A stretch of DNA of 64,000 bases, from contig NC_084894.1 in NCBI RefSeq assembly GCF_958979055.1, forward strand, positions 24,397,616 to 24,461,615, in the 5' to 3' direction. The translations under genes were made by a program, and so were the position numbers. This DNA is from Alnus glutinosa. Lineage: Eukaryota; Streptophyta; Magnoliopsida; Fagales; Betulaceae. The stretch's first letter is position 1. The number at the start of each line of letters is the position of its first letter. This document shows, in pieces, positions 34,382 to 46,499 of the stretch. The notes under the pieces were generated by a model. It saw only the letters and a list, made by a program, of their open reading frames with translations. It had not been told where the DNA came from and did not search any database.

Positions 34382-36385
34382 ATGGCTACGTTTCTTAGAT
34401 CACTTCATTTTCTGATACTTCTCTATGTTTCCAATATTCCATTGGCCTTCGCTCAAGACGAAAACCAATTTATCTACAATGGCTTCAAGCGAGCCAAGCT
34501 TCATCTTGATGGAACCGCAGTAATCCATAGCAATGGTTTATTGCAGCTAACCAACATTTCATACCAACAAGTTGGCCGTGCTTTTTACCAATTTCCTATA
34601 AAATTCAACACAACTTCACCCACTTTAACTTCGTCTCTTTCATTTTCTACAAACTTTGTGTTTGCTATGGTTCCTCAAGTGCAAAATTTTGGTGGTCACG
34701 GCATTGCCTTCACCATCAGCCCCACGAGGGACTTCACCCATGCCACTGGAAATAAGTATATGGGGCTCTTCAATTCTTCCAATGACGGCCTTCCTGGAAA
34801 TCACATCTTGGCCATCGAGCTTGATACTACTGAGAACCCTGAATTTGGAGATATTGATAAAAACCATGTGGGAATCGATGTCAACGGCATGGAATCAGTT
34901 GAATCAGCTCCGGCAACGTATTTTACCGATAAAGAAGGGAAGAATATAAGCTTGGAGCTTGTGAGTGGAAATCCAATGCACCTTTGGATAGACTATAATG
35001 AAGCAGAGAAGTTACTGAATGTAACACTTGCCCCAACCAGGATCCCAAAACCAAACAGGCCTCTCTTGTCAAGACACATCAACCTCTCTCAAATTCTCTT
35101 GGAATCCATGTATGTTGGTTTCTCTTCAGCGACAGGTAAACTTGCAAGTTACAACTACATTCTTGGATGGAGCTTTAATAAAAGTGGACCATCACAAAGC
35201 CTTGAAATTTCGAGACTTCCTCCACTTCCCCGACAGGGGAAAAGAGCGAAACCAGGCCCAGAAATAATAACTTCTCTCATAGCAGTAGCTCTTGTGCTGA
35301 TAACCGTCACTGGAGCTGCTTACATTTTGAGGAGGAATAAATATGAAGAAATACGTGAAGATTGGGAAGAGGAGTATGGTCCCCACAGGTTCAGCTATAA
35401 AAGTCTCTACAAAGCAACCAAAGGTTTCAAAGACACAGAGCTTCTTGGAGAAGGAGGTTTCGGAAAGGTTTACAGAGGAATACTTGCTTCGTCTAATGTT
35501 CAGATTGCAGTGAAGAGAGTCTCCCATGATTCCAAACAAGGGATGAAGGAATTTGTGGCTGAGATTGTTACCATGGGAAGACTAAGGCATAGGAACTTGG
35601 TGCAGCTCTTGGGCTATTGCCGACGAAGGGGAGAACTGTTGTTGGTCTATGATTATATGCCCAACGGAAGCCTTGACAAGTTCTTATATAGCAATGAAAA
35701 TCCAAACCTTAACTGGTTTCAACGATTTCGAATCATCAGAGGAGTAGCAGCAGGCCTTCTTTACCTTCATGAAGAGTGGGAACAGGTTGTTCTGCACCGA
35801 GATGTAAAAGCAAGTAATGTTCTATTAGATGCCGAGTTAAATGGAAGGCTTGGAGATTTTGGGCTTGCCAGATTATACGACCATGGAACCAATCCTCAAA
35901 CCACCCATGTGGTTGGGACTGTGGGTTATTTGGCTCCGGAGCTTAGTAGAACAGGAAGGGCAACTACTTGCAGTGATGTTTTTGCTTTTGGGGCTTTCAT
36001 GCTCGAAGTTGCTTGTGGAAGGAGGCCGATAGAGCTACAGGCCCAAGGGGTGATTTTGGTTGATTGGGTCTCTGAGTGCTGGAGAAGGGAAGCTATCCTT
36101 GATGCTAGTGATCCTAGATTGGAAGGTAATTATGTGGTGGAGGAAATGAAATTGGTTTTGAAAATAGGTTTGTTTTGTTCACATGCAATGCCAACAGCTA
36201 GGCCTAGCATGAGGCAAGTGATGCAGTTGTTGGATGGTGATGCTGATCTGCCGGAGGTACCACATGATAGTGCTTTTGGTCCATTTGCAAGTTCTGAATC
36301 ATCTGATTTCATGACATTTCCTTTTACCCTATCTTCTGCCCCTTCTATGTGTACCACTGATTCAATTTTGAAAAGTGGTCGTTGA
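34382..36385 (+). CDS. L-type lectin-domain receptor kinase (LecRK), intact
   Basis: The single-exon frame encodes 667 aa. The start at 34382 is chosen because all four copies share this ATG and the signal peptide after it (residues 1-24, MATFLRSLHF to AFA); 45 open codons upstream are not conserved. Residues about 26-270 form the legume-lectin domain, with the metal-binding region ILAIELDTTENPEFGDIDKN. A transmembrane helix lies at about 295-316. The kinase has the glycine loop GEGGFGKVY (from 356), Lys378, HRD (472-474) and DFG (492-494), and a Ser-rich tail ending ILKSGR. All catalytic residues are present. Such receptors sit in the plasma membrane and link extracellular ligands to defence or stress signalling; the ligand here is unknown. 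LecRK-IV-like by overall pattern. Confidence 0.95.
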   Translation: MATFLRSLHFLILLYVSNIPLAFAQDENQFIYNGFKRAKLHLDGTAVIHSNGLLQLTNISYQQVGRAFYQFPIKFNTTSPTLTSSLSFSTNFVFAMVPQVQNFGGHGIAFTISPTRDFTHATGNKYMGLFNSSNDGLPGNHILAIELDTTENPEFGDIDKNHVGIDVNGMESVESAPATYFTDKEGKNISLELVSGNPMHLWIDYNEAEKLLNVTLAPTRIPKPNRPLLSRHINLSQILLESMYVGFSSATGKLASYNYILGWSFNKSGPSQSLEISRLPPLPRQGKRAKPGPEIITSLIAVALVLITVTGAAYILRRNKYEEIREDWEEEYGPHRFSYKSLYKATKGFKDTELLGEGGFGKVYRGILASSNVQIAVKRVSHDSKQGMKEFVAEIVTMGRLRHRNLVQLLGYCRRRGELLLVYDYMPNGSLDKFLYSNENPNLNWFQRFRIIRGVAAGLLYLHEEWEQVVLHRDVKASNVLLDAELNGRLGDFGLARLYDHGTNPQTTHVVGTVGYLAPELSRTGRATTCSDVFAFGAFMLEVACGRRPIELQAQGVILVDWVSECWRREAILDASDPRLEGNYVVEEMKLVLKIGLFCSHAMPTARPSMRQVMQLLDGDADLPEVPHDSAFGPFASSESSDFMTFPFTLSSAPSMCTTDSILKSGR

Positions 36386-36999
36386 ATCGACTGCATGTCT
36401 CATGCTAGCTTGATCATGAAGCGATGCTTGGGACCAATCAAGCAGTGCGACATAGAAAGCTTATAGATCACTTGGAGGTTGGAGAGAAGAGAGAAAAAAC
36501 TTGTGATGAATATGTTGTATATACCGTTTCTTTCACTAAATCTAGACTTTGAAAATGATGTTAGGTACTTGTCTACTTAAGCCTTACATAGTACAACAAA
36601 ATGAATTCAGTTGTTGCAAGCTTTATAGATCGTTATTTGAGTAGTGTTTGCAGAAACTGGATTGAGTGGTTCATCAAGTTTTCTACTCTGTAGAAGTTTT
36701 TCATTTTTTTTTTCTTAATAGGAAGCCACTCTCTTTACATAAGCATATTCCAACCTCCAATTTGTTACAAGTGTGGCATATGTTGAAGATCATTGCTCAA
36801 ATTCTAGCATTCAGGAGACATGCATTCTAGACCCATCCCTGTTAAAGAAGTATGGATATTCGTAATGCCTCTCCTCTCTCTTGGTGTGTGTGTGGATATG
36901 TGTTCAAGTGGATAAAACAAAACAATTTAATAAATAAATGAAAGTAGTTCCTCGAAATATCTGAATATTTAATCCATTAACCCTTCATTCTATCATTTA
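36386..36999 (+). other. 3' UTR and downstream flank of the intact LecRK
   Basis: The region is colinear with 24796-25330 after copy C until about 36910, then diverges. No further gene is visible. The last segment (36910-36999) is AT-rich. Confidence 0.6.
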
Positions 37000-37245
37000 T
37001 TGACTGTTTATTCACTTACAAATTACCAACAAAATAAAGAGATTGAGCATCACAGCAACCTTAAGGCAGTTTCAATTAGTGTCCCACCACATTGTTTTAA
37101 ATGTGGTGAACCTAAACATAGGATTGTAGAAAGGGTGACCATTAATATTAATGCAGTGAAAGGTGGACATAACAAGAATTTTCATGATCACTCCAAAAGG
37201 GATATGAAGTTTATCAAAAAGATAACTAATTTACAAAGAAAATAG
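37000..37245 (+). pseudogene. Retroelement gag zinc-knuckle relic
   Basis: An 81-codon frame contains PPHCFKCGEPKHRIVE, which looks like a CCHC knuckle (C-x2-C-x4-H-x4-C) whose final Cys is now Glu. The basic residues around it fit the nucleocapsid part of a plant gag. There is no protease or RT nearby. The motif is short, so the call is tentative. Confidence 0.35.
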
Positions 37246-38125
37246 AGAAACACTCATAAAAGAAAATTTATTCAATGAAGGATAATGAAAAATAACAATA
37301 AAACATGATTTTATATAGAGTACATACTACAAATTCTAATCCTAAGTTTAGTAAAATTAATCATGAACAAAAAATTAAATAAGTACTCCTAATCCTTAAC
37401 GTATTAAGAACTCTTAATTATATATATATAAGCTGAGTTTTGCCTAAGAGAGAGCCTAAACTATGGACACTTGGCATGAACCGGTCATCATTAAAACTGA
37501 ACCGGTCCTTTAATTAACCCATTAATTGGTGAGATTCAGCAAATGATTTTCTTCATTTGAAACGTTGACAGTAGTGCCTTGCCACATTCCACGTTCGTTT
37601 TCAAACCGTTTCTTTTCATCTGTTTTGATTTCTTCATTCAATTTTTTCCAAACGTTTTCATTATTTTTTTTATTAATTTTTTTAAATGTTAGTTTTCATG
37701 CGTTTTGATTTCTTCGTGTTATTGGATTTAAAACCAGGCATTCTCTAAAACTTTCTTCACTTTGTTTCTTATGTTTTCTCTTTACTTTTCCCAGAAAATT
37801 AAATTGAAACTCTCTTATCTCTGTTCAATCTTCTACGACGTCTCCCACACTCTTAAGTTTTCTTTTTATACATTTCTTTTTTATTCTTTTTTGATAAGTT
37901 AAATTTCTTTTATATTTATTTGTGGGTTTTATGTCGATAAAAATGTAAAGAAAACATTGCAAAGCCTTTCAAATCCAAAAATTGAAATTAAGAAACGCCA
38001 TATATCTATTTTTTAGCAACCAAGAAAAAATATAAGCGTTTTGAAATCAGATATGACGTTTTTTGTTTCTTTTTATTTGCTTTGGCGAGAGTGGCATTTC
38101 ACTTCAATCCATCAACACCTCTCCC
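37246..38125. other. AT-rich intergenic DNA
   Basis: No coding, RNA or clear repeat feature is seen. CGTTTTGATTTCTTC-like motifs occur several times between 37600 and 37720. Confidence 0.4.
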
Positions 38126-38127
38126 AA

Positions 38128-38310
38128 GGTTCAGAGATGATATGCAGGGGACGGGAAACCGTCCCCTTGTAGGCTCTTTTGATTAAAAAAATAAAATTTA
38201 ATAAAAAAGTGTACTTTGATATCACATCAAAAGACACTTTTTTATTAAAATTTAATTTTTTAACAAAAAGGACCTGTTTTTTGGTCCCCCAACAATCATC
38301 CATTCCCCCC
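38128..38310. mobile_element. Fold-back MITE
   Basis: TAAAATTTAATAAAAAAGTGT and ACACTTTTTTATTAAAATTTAA form a long stem around a centre near 38222. Outer parts GGGGACGG/CCGTCCCC and CTTTTGATTAAAAAAAT also pair, partly with each other. The GAGATGATATGCAGGGGACGGG end resembles the 10681 element (GAGACCTGATATACAAGGGACGGG). Borders are approximate. Confidence 0.55.
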
Positions 38311-38359
38311 CTCCAGGTTTCGAGATGCTTTAGAAAAATCTACTCAATTTTTTTTTGCC

Positions 38360-38393
<34 letters not shown>

Positions 38394-38764
38394 CCATTTT
38401 GCCCTTGTCCCCACTTCAAAGTTCAATCCATCCTCTCCTTAATGGCATCACGTGAATGCTAGAAATAAAAATTATATTTTAACTTTTTCCCTTCTCCCCA
38501 CCTCGAGTCCTCAATCCATCACCTCCTTATCCCATCATATCACTTGAATGCTCAGGAGTTTCCCATTTTACCCTTCCCTCCACCTCAATCCTGGCCTTCT
38601 TCAAAAGATCATCTACTGACTACTCATAACTTGGAATAAGCTTAGTTATTTCTGGCTTATCTCACAAATTTACAATAATTTTGACCCTAATGCATTTTCT
38701 TTTTAAAATAAAAAAAAAAAAAAAAATCTGCCTTTTGATAACTCTCAGTAGTTGACAATGGGTT
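38311..38764. other. Pyrimidine-rich intergenic DNA
   Basis: A long T tract lies at 38363-38393. Two related blocks follow: CCCCACTTCAAAGTTCAATCC and CCCCACCTCGAGTCCTCAATCC, each with CATCAC(G)TGAATGCT. They point to an old local tandem duplication. No gene is visible. Confidence 0.4.
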
Positions 38765-39085
38765 ATATAATCGTAAATTTTAATTATAACATATAATATT
38801 TTAATTTTTTAAAACAGACTATAAATTGTTTCTATTTTTAAATTACTTTGTACCATAAATTTTTATTTTATTTTTTTCTTTTGTGGAGGTTAAATTTGAC
38901 ATTCATTCTTTATGAGTTTTCTACTTAAACAAAAACTTTGTTACTTTTTTTTTTTTTTTTATCATCTTTGTGTGCTATACATTTTTATAATTAGAATCCA
39001 GTTATTTTTTTTGCTATTTCTTTTTCTTTATACTTTCCGTTTTCAACCTGCATGTATATCTATGGGAATAAATTTTCAAAAAAAA
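38765..39085 (+). repeat. Direct repeat, copy 1 (about 310 bp)
   Basis: Shared with 40085-40390 in the same order and orientation: AATTTTAATTATAACATA, TTTCTATTTTTAAATTA, GAGGTTAAATTTGACATTC, GAGTTTTCTA, CTTTGTGTGCTATACATTTT and CTTTATACTTTCCGTTTTCAACC. The copies differ by many substitutions and small indels, so the duplication is old. Confidence 0.8.
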
Positions 39086-40084
39086 AAAAAAATCTTTATA
39101 TTTTTTTCGAACATTTATAATTATTTACATTTTATTTGTATTGAAATATAATAAGTATCACATTAAGAATTTGTTACTAATTTGTATTAATACTTTAATA
39201 TTTATATTAAACCATGTGTTTTACTCCAATTTTGGCCCTTTTTTAAAGTGTTTTTATACATTTTGAAAGTAAAACAAGACAAAAAAATTCATTTGATTGT
39301 TGTGCATAGAATGAATATAAATACATTTGAAACACCAAAATGATATTAAGCATTGAACATGATGCGATGATTTATTTGATTGCCTTAAATATGTGTTTAC
39401 TGAAATATTTTGTTTTATTTTGTCTTCATAAAAAATATTTTGTTTAGTTTGTTTTGTATTTGAGGTTAATTAAGCATTCCGCATCATGTTTTACTTATTC
39501 CAATTAATACATTATTTTTTTTCACGCTATTTTCTTTTTTGGTTTAGCTCTTCTAGCCTAGCTATGGCCTTGATATTTGTTCTTTAGGTTGTTTTAGAAC
39601 AACCGGCATATTTGAAAATATATATATTTCAACTAGCTAGCTTCTCTATTTTTATTTTGGATTGCGTGCATCTAAGAATTGAGTTTAGTTAATAATTAAA
39701 ATTTGTCTAAATTGTAATTAATTTTTTTATTGAAATATTAGATTAATTAATTTTGTATTTGATTTTGTACAATATGTCATTGACTAACAAATAAAAAAAT
39801 AAAATTGAAAGTACTTTAGGTATAATCCAATATTTCTTTTTAATCCAATACAATATTTTGATTCTCTTCTTATGGATAAAATGTGATTTTATTATTTAAT
39901 AAATACCATTTCAAAAATATTTTAATTTATAAATTGAATTGTTATACAATTATACTTTTTAGTTGAAATATAAAGTCAAATGATACTATTTATCAAATTT
40001 ATTCTTAAAAGTATATCGTTCCTTCAATTTTATTGTCTGCTAATTAAAACAAAACTAAATAATTATATTTTTTCTCTTGCATAG
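39086..40084. other. AT-rich DNA between the direct repeats
   Basis: No gene, RNA or primer-binding site is recognised. If the flanking repeats were LTRs, this interior of about 1 kb would be a TRIM-like body, but nothing in it supports that. Confidence 0.4.
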
Positions 40085-40388
40085 ATAATCTTAAATTTTA
40101 ATTTTAACATACAATATTTCAATCTTTTTTAACGGACGTACCATAAACTGTTTCTATTTTTAAATTATTTTGTACCTTTAATTTTTATTTTTATTTTCTT
40201 TTGTAGAGGTTAAATTTGACATTTATTTAGTATGAGTTTTCTATTTAAACAAAAACTTTGTTGCTTTTTTTTGTATCTTTGTGTGCTATACATTTTTATA
40301 ATTATAATCCAGTTATTCTTTTTGCTATTTTTTTACTTTATACTTTCCGTTTTCAACCATATATAGCCATGAGAATAAATTTTTATAA

Positions 40389-40390
<2 letters not shown>
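40085..40390 (+). repeat. Direct repeat, copy 2 (about 310 bp)
   Basis: Partner of 38765-39085. It ends in ACTTTCCGTTTTCAACC, followed by GAGAATAAATTTTTA as in copy 1 (GGGAATAAATTTTC). A poly-A run (40392-40421) follows. Confidence 0.8.
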
Positions 40391-40422
<32 letters not shown>

Positions 40423-41211
40423 AAAGAATTTAGATCAGATCTGTGGCCGCCGGCCACCCACAGATTTAAAGTCTAATATTTATTTATTTTTATTTTTTAA
40501 GATTTGAGGTTTTTTTTTTTGAAAAATAAGAAATTATGTGAGTTTTTTTTTGATAATTTTGGGTCAATTCTAATTGTTGTATATGTGTGGAATAATTATT
40601 CCACTCTACTCTTCATCATTCCCAGTAATAACTATTCATTTTTTTAATGGAATATCCATTTTGCGAACCAAACGAAACCTAAAACTTAAAATAAAAAAGA
40701 AGTGCTAAAACATGCTCAAAACATTTTAATAATCGTTTAAAATAGGCCATAAATAGTGGCTCAAAACACTAAAATAAGCCTAAAAGGGCCATTACCTAAT
40801 AGGTGGTTTTGCCTTTAATAACCACAATAGCCTAGTAGTTAGTAACCGCTTGCCTAGACGAGCGGATGCGGTTATCTAAAAGTGATAACAGCCTAATAAT
40901 AAGAAATGGTAAGTTTAATCTTTTAATTAATACTTTAACATTATCAATAATTAATTTATTGTGAAAATTAATAGGATAGATAAAACCTTGGATTTAATAA
41001 ATATATTTACGTATATATTTATCATGGCTTTCAAATTAATTATATATACATGCAGCATCACTGTTTTGGTTTACTTGTTAATTATGTCATTTAATCAGGG
41101 AGCTTAATTCCATGCATGAACATTAATTCTATATATTTATGTATGCCTTGATCACGTACGTACGCTTAATTAATTCCCATTCTAACAAAGTTTAGACGCA
41201 TGCATGCACAG
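40391..41211. other. Intergenic DNA upstream of LTI65-like copy 2
   Basis: The stretch contains a poly-A tract, a CCGCCGGCCACCC island at 40446, AT-rich DNA, and CATGCATG/ACGTACGTACG motifs near 41050-41210. RY-like CATGCATG elements are common in ABA/seed promoters, but this stretch may be an intron: exon 1 as called starts after an acceptor at 41211. The expected short first exon with the start codon was not found. Confidence 0.4.
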
Positions 41212-43525
41212 GAGGCGAAGGTTCAAAGTGGTCAACAACGTCCTCTTCATCACCTTATACATTTTGGAAGGACCATCGTGACCCAGAAGAAGATTATGCC
41301 GCCCACCATCACAAGAAATCAGTTCTGGCCAAAGTTAAGGATAAGGCCAAGAAAATTCGATCTCAGCAAGAAGAAGCATAGTGAGGATGGTAGCAGCACC
41401 GGTGGCAGTGCTACCACACCCTCTTGGGGTGTCAGCTTAGATGATGATGAAGACGATGAAGATGCTGAATACCTTGGAGCCCCAAGTAACATCATTATTA
41501 ATTCCCTTCTCTTTTTGCTTAATAGATTATCTATTAATTCCCATGTTTTTTCTATCTTATTTTAACTAGCCTATAACCCACCCGTGGTTCTATACAGGCT
41601 AGGTTTTTCATTATAATTTAATTTTAAAAACCTCTAAGTTATAAAAGAATTCATTAAATTCAAATAACTATTTATTTCTGTCCTATGATCCATGACAGAT
41701 CCACCTTGGTGGATCAAATTAATATAAACCAAAATTAAACAATAAAAAAAGTCATAAAATGCTACTTATTACATATTTAGGCACCTTAAAACCGTTTTAT
41801 GTTTTAAATTTTGGTTCTTTATGAACCAACTTTTTATTAACCATTGTTAGTGAAATTTTTGCACAACTATTAAACGTCTATGCACCCAAGAATATATGGA
41901 GACCTGATCAATCCCCTTATGAAACAAATCCTTCTTGCTTGGTGCATGGATTCTCTTTAATTTCCTTAGTAAAATATTTAATTTTTAGTGTATGAATCGG
42001 AGCTGGCTCCTGAAGGGTACAAGGAAACGGCGAGGCAGCATCCAAGAGCAGTTCACGTGGTTTCTGAGAAGCATGTTTTGGCATGCAGTGTTAATCTTGG
42101 TGGTGCCGATCAGCAAGAAAAGCAAAAGCCTACAATGACTGAAACTATGACTGTCAATAAGAAGTTGTCACCATTGGATGAAAAAACCCATGCGATTGCT
42201 TCAAAATTTCAAGGCCTCACCATTTCAGCCCCGACGGCTTCACAAACCGTTTCAGGCGAGGAAGCTTCACAACCCTTGTCATGCCGGTGGCCAGCTCCAC
42301 AAATTTACTCAACCCCGGCGAGTCCACAAGCTTATTCAGCCCCGGCTGCTCCACATAGCGGAAATGCTAGTTTTGGAGAGCAAATTTGGGATAAGGGTGT
42401 TTCGGTGAAGGAGTATTTGATTCATAAGATTGAGCCTGGGGATGATGAGAGAGCACTTTCTCAAGTGATATCGGAGAAGATGAGTCCTAGAAGAACTCCT
42501 GGTGATATGGGTGTGGTGGAGAAGGTAAAAGAAGCTGTCACTTCTTTGCTCCGGAATGAGTCGTCCAAATACAGTACTGTCAGTACAGCTGCAAATTCAG
42601 CTACAAACACACGGATCTCCGCCAATGCACATTCGGCAGCTAAAAACTCACCATCACACCTTCTGATCTCCATCAATGCTCGTGAAGGTACTTTCTGCTT
42701 TAAAGAAAACTTCACTTATCATATCAACCTTTGGACATAAATTTCTTATAAATCGGTTTGTAGTAAATTTTTTACGATCCACATATAAAAATGACATGTC
42801 CCTTTAAGCATGTGAGAAGCACAAGTTTTTTTATTAATGCTATTAAAAAAGCATATGAGAAGTATATGCTATTAAAACATATGATTCTCACATGTCAAGA
42901 GACACATGTTAATATTATATGTGAGTCGTAAGAAATTTTCTACAAATCGATTTGTAGGAAATTTCTGTCCACTTTCTTTCATCACTATTGTAATCATATA
43001 TATCCTTAAAATTTAAAAAGTATCAATTTAGTGGATCCATCTTTCAATTTCAAAATGTTCAAAGTACCCATTTTTTTTTTTTTAAAAAAAGAAATATATA
43101 AAAAAATTTCAAAGATTCATGCATGGATATTTATGCAAATTCCGTTAAATCCTGACCAACGCCTAAATTCTTGCAATTTTTTTTTTTTTTTTTTTTTCAA
43201 AAGGAGTGTTATTTTATAAATTTCGACACCCTTTCGCTAGGATTTAACGAAAAATTTTAACAGCGAGTGAAATTAAAAATAAAAAATTGAAAGATAAATA
43301 CACTAAATTACACTTTTTAACATAAATGGTTATTGAATTTTCCTTTTTTTTTTTTTTTTTTTTTTTTTTGGCTGTTAAATTTCACATCCTGAATATGTAT
43401 GTATGTGGAGATCGACGAGTTCAAGAGCTTCAATTATTCTGTCAAAGTTATTCATATCTCATGGGTCTTTGTCCATTACAGTTGGCGATGAAGAAAATCA
43501 TGGAAGAATACTCCAAGCCAATTGA
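41212..43525 (+). pseudogene. LTI65/RD29B-like stress protein, copy 2 (frameshifted)
   Basis: Three coding blocks fit: 41212-41485, 41989-42687 and 43482-43525. The first reads GGEGSKWSTTSSSSPYTF, then AAHHHKKSVLAKVKDKAKKI, and after a frame change near 41360 continues as LSKKKHSEDGSS... WGVSLDDDEDDEDAEYLGAP. The second carries YESELAPEGYKETARQHPRA and the LTI65 C-terminal block SVKEYLIHKIEPGDDERAL...VVEKVKEAVTSLLRNE. The third ends GDEENHGRILQAN, the family's conserved C terminus. The family is hydrophilic, ABA/cold/drought-induced and of unresolved biochemical role. The frameshift in block 1 and the lack of a start exon argue for a pseudogene; a sequencing error at the frameshift is the alternative. 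Confidence 0.75.
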
Positions 43526-43636
43526 GAGAGGAATGCAACTGGTGATAAAGAATCAAAATTGAATCGTGTACGAGTTTTGGGTATCAATAAGTAGTTTGCC
43601 GAGATGATCATTTTCTGTGTTTGAATAAGCCATATA

Positions 43637-43728
<92 letters not shown>

Positions 43729-43885
43729 TCACCAATAAACAGTTTCTGCAGCTCTAAATGTTCAAAAATGTCCAAATCAATGCAACAAATGTGGACCTTA
43801 ATTTCCTGTTTATGAATTTTCAGTGCTAATGTAGTTTTACATATTAAAAAAAAAAAAAAGAAAAAAAAGAAAAAAAAAAAAAGGT
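43526..43885. other. LTI65-like 3' flank with (TA)n microsatellite
   Basis: The region matches 29360-29427 plus 30779-30930, and 1185-1400. A long (TA)n tract occupies 43638-43727, and an A/GA tract lies at 43843-43882. Tyr/Ile-repeat frames here are artefacts of the microsatellite. Confidence 0.65.
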
Positions 43886-44392
43886 TGTTAAGACAGTTTT
43901 CGGTATGATGGCACAAGTTTCTGGAAGGTTCTTCATTCTCCTATAAAACAGTAAAGATTATAAATGAACTTGCTGGGGCTGCCAGCTAAACCCACTCCGA
44001 TGCTTAAGTCAGTCTTATGAAAGAATGTGTATGGGTGCTTAATAACAATAATTTCAACTAGAGAATACCTAAGTGCCTGTGTGTATTTATAGTGAGGACT
44101 TGAATTGGTTTTTGAGTAGTGATCCCGGGCTTTACGCCTCTAGATTGTCGGTCTTCATGTCTCCGGAACGTGGGGACGTGGGTCTTCATGTATCCGGAAC
44201 ATGGACATTCACGTCTCCGGATATTTTGGGACTTTAATATTCCCTTGACTTTTTGCAAGCTACTCTTGGATGGGCTCGGGCTTTGCCACCCGATGAATCA
44301 ACGGGCTGAGCCCTTTCTTAGGATTAAAGTTAGTCAATGGGCCTAAGGAAATTGTTAGCCCATTTACTAACTATCGGGAATATTTCCCAACA
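43886..44392 (-). mobile_element. Solo LTR, about 507 bp
   Basis: On the plus strand the block begins TGTTAAGACAG and ends ATTTCCCAACA. On its own strand it starts TGTTGGGAAATATTCCC. Flanks AAGGT and AAGGC are a near-perfect 5-bp duplication. The homologous regions at 1456 and 30930-31325 lack it. It includes ACTTAAGCATCGGAGTGGG on the minus strand, a motif I associate with plant LTRs, and repeated TCCGGAAC/TCATGTCTCCGG blocks. No coding region. Confidence 0.6.
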
Positions 44393-44681
44393 AAGGCCAT
44401 GGATGATCATTTAATGCACTGATTATAACAAATCAGTTAATTGATGTTAACTTAAATATATCATTTTCTTATCCGTTTAAGTTTCTTTTGAAATAAATGT
44501 TGATTTAACTTGGAATAAGGGTCATGAGTACACTTATGCAAGTTCATTAGCTTCTTGTAGAGTTTGTGTTCCACAGTGATAAAGCATAAAGGAAAATGGT
44601 AGTTAATATATCCGGGGGGACCCAAGTTCATTAGCTTAAGTAGACTTTTGGGCTAGGATTGGCGGATATTATACTAGAAAG

Positions 44682-44730
<49 letters not shown>

Positions 44731-46375
44731 ATAAGAGAAATCACCAGACGCAACAGATAAAATAATAATAATAATAATAATAATCAGCAGTAAATCTTCT
44801 TCAACACGGCAACCCAATGTCAATAAAAAAATCACACTACACAAGGAAAAAAAGAGACAAAATGTACTTTACAATACCTCTCAAACTTCCCTTAAACCCT
44901 CGATCTCACATTCAACCCCAAGAAAAAAGAATAAAAAAAACGTAGAGGTTGAAAATACCGAGAGGCAAGAGAACTGAGTCTGAGAGACTAAGATCTGGCT
45001 ATGCATCCACCGTCGGCCGTCTGTCCATCGGCTCAAGCACCACCAGCACCAGTAAACACTCATCATTGTGAGTTATTTGCTCTTATTTTTCTGCAGGCTC
45101 TAAATCCTTAATATAATTTTTCTTTGAATTTGGGCTTTTCTAAAAGAAAAATTTGAGTGTTCACTGTGTAGTCTGTGCTTGATTATGTGATTTCCTTGAG
45201 ATGGGCTGTAAACAAATAGACAATGAAGATTCATGAGAGAATTGAAGCACAGACAAAGGGAGGGGAGGCGTGAGGTTGAAGAGAGATATAAAAAGATAAG
45301 GACAAGAAATAAGGAGGACCACCGAACAGTTTTTATCCTTTTTTTAAAAAAGAAAAAAATGAAAAATGAAAAGATGAGGGAGCCAGGGCGTAAGGCGTGG
45401 GACTGTGGGTGGGAGAAAGAATTGACCAATAGGCAATAGCCTCAAGAGCCAAATCTAGCCCATCCTTGACATTTTTTGCGATTGAAGGACAAGATGAGAG
45501 CTTAGATTACCCCATACTGATTGTCAAATGAGCTTAGTGCAAACAAACTTGAGAGAAGTTTAGAGTTGAGCACCCTTCCTCCCCCACAGGTGATGTACCA
45601 CATTAATTGTATTCTTGCACCAGCTTTCTGAAGGTCTAAATATTAAAGAATCATTTATTTGAAGCAGTATCAGGATTAAGGGCGAGTTTTGGAAGGAAGG
45701 GGGACGAAGATGTTGGGCTGTTAGGTTGAATTTAATCGTTTTCTCAGTTCCTTTTTTTCCCTCTCTGAAGGTCATTGCGGAAGTGAGAGCTATTGGTTTG
45801 TTCTTCCACCCTTTTTTTTTTTTTTTTTTCTTAAAAAAAAAAAAATGAAACGAAGTAAAGTCATTGTATTGACAAGTTTTAATTTTGTAATATCTAACAG
45901 TTTCACATGATGTAACGTCATTTAAAACTCTTAAATTAACCACGTGGCAACATATGCACCAATCCTCTCTACCTATTGTTACACATATTCTTTTTCTTTT
46001 TTGGACATGAAAAGAGCTCCTTTTGTCTAGACTCTGCTTTTATATATCAATCTTCCATCATTATTTGTAGAAATATATACATTTTAAAAATAGAACAATA
46101 TGTGTTCCCCAACTGTTCTTTATCTCCAATCTGTAACACATACGTCTTCTAATGGATCTCAGAATGATTTCACTTCTTTAAGAACTCTTCATTCAAAAAG
46201 GTTTTAAATTTGTTACCAAAACATCTGTCCTAATATCCTTTACAGCTTTCTTTATTTTGAAATTGATTTTTGTGGTGGTTGAATTGACAAGTTGATTTTT
46301 GAAACGATTGAAGGCTTGTCAAAACCACCAAAGGGTCTAAAATCAGGACAAGATTGTCATGACAAAGTTCACGCA
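44393..46375. other. Unit flank followed by simple-repeat DNA
   Basis: Positions 44393-44655 continue the LTI65-like downstream flank (compare 31320-31480 and 31684-31740). A poly-A tract (44680-44728) and an (AAT)n tract (44764-44784) follow. Positions 44800-46375 hold no recognised gene. Small frames near 44881, 45100 and 45560 show no family similarity I can see. Confidence 0.5.
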
Positions 46376-46499
46376 TTAATTTCTAGTTTGAAACTTCTCA
46401 GTGGTCCTTGATATTGATATTGATAATCGTAAAACCTTGACAGCAATATTGGTCGATCGTCCCATGACTCTCATGTATATTCTTGTCATTATCACAACA

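Noticed and set aside
43553..43916. Tyr/Ile repeat open frames
   Set aside because: Translations of the (TA)n microsatellite.
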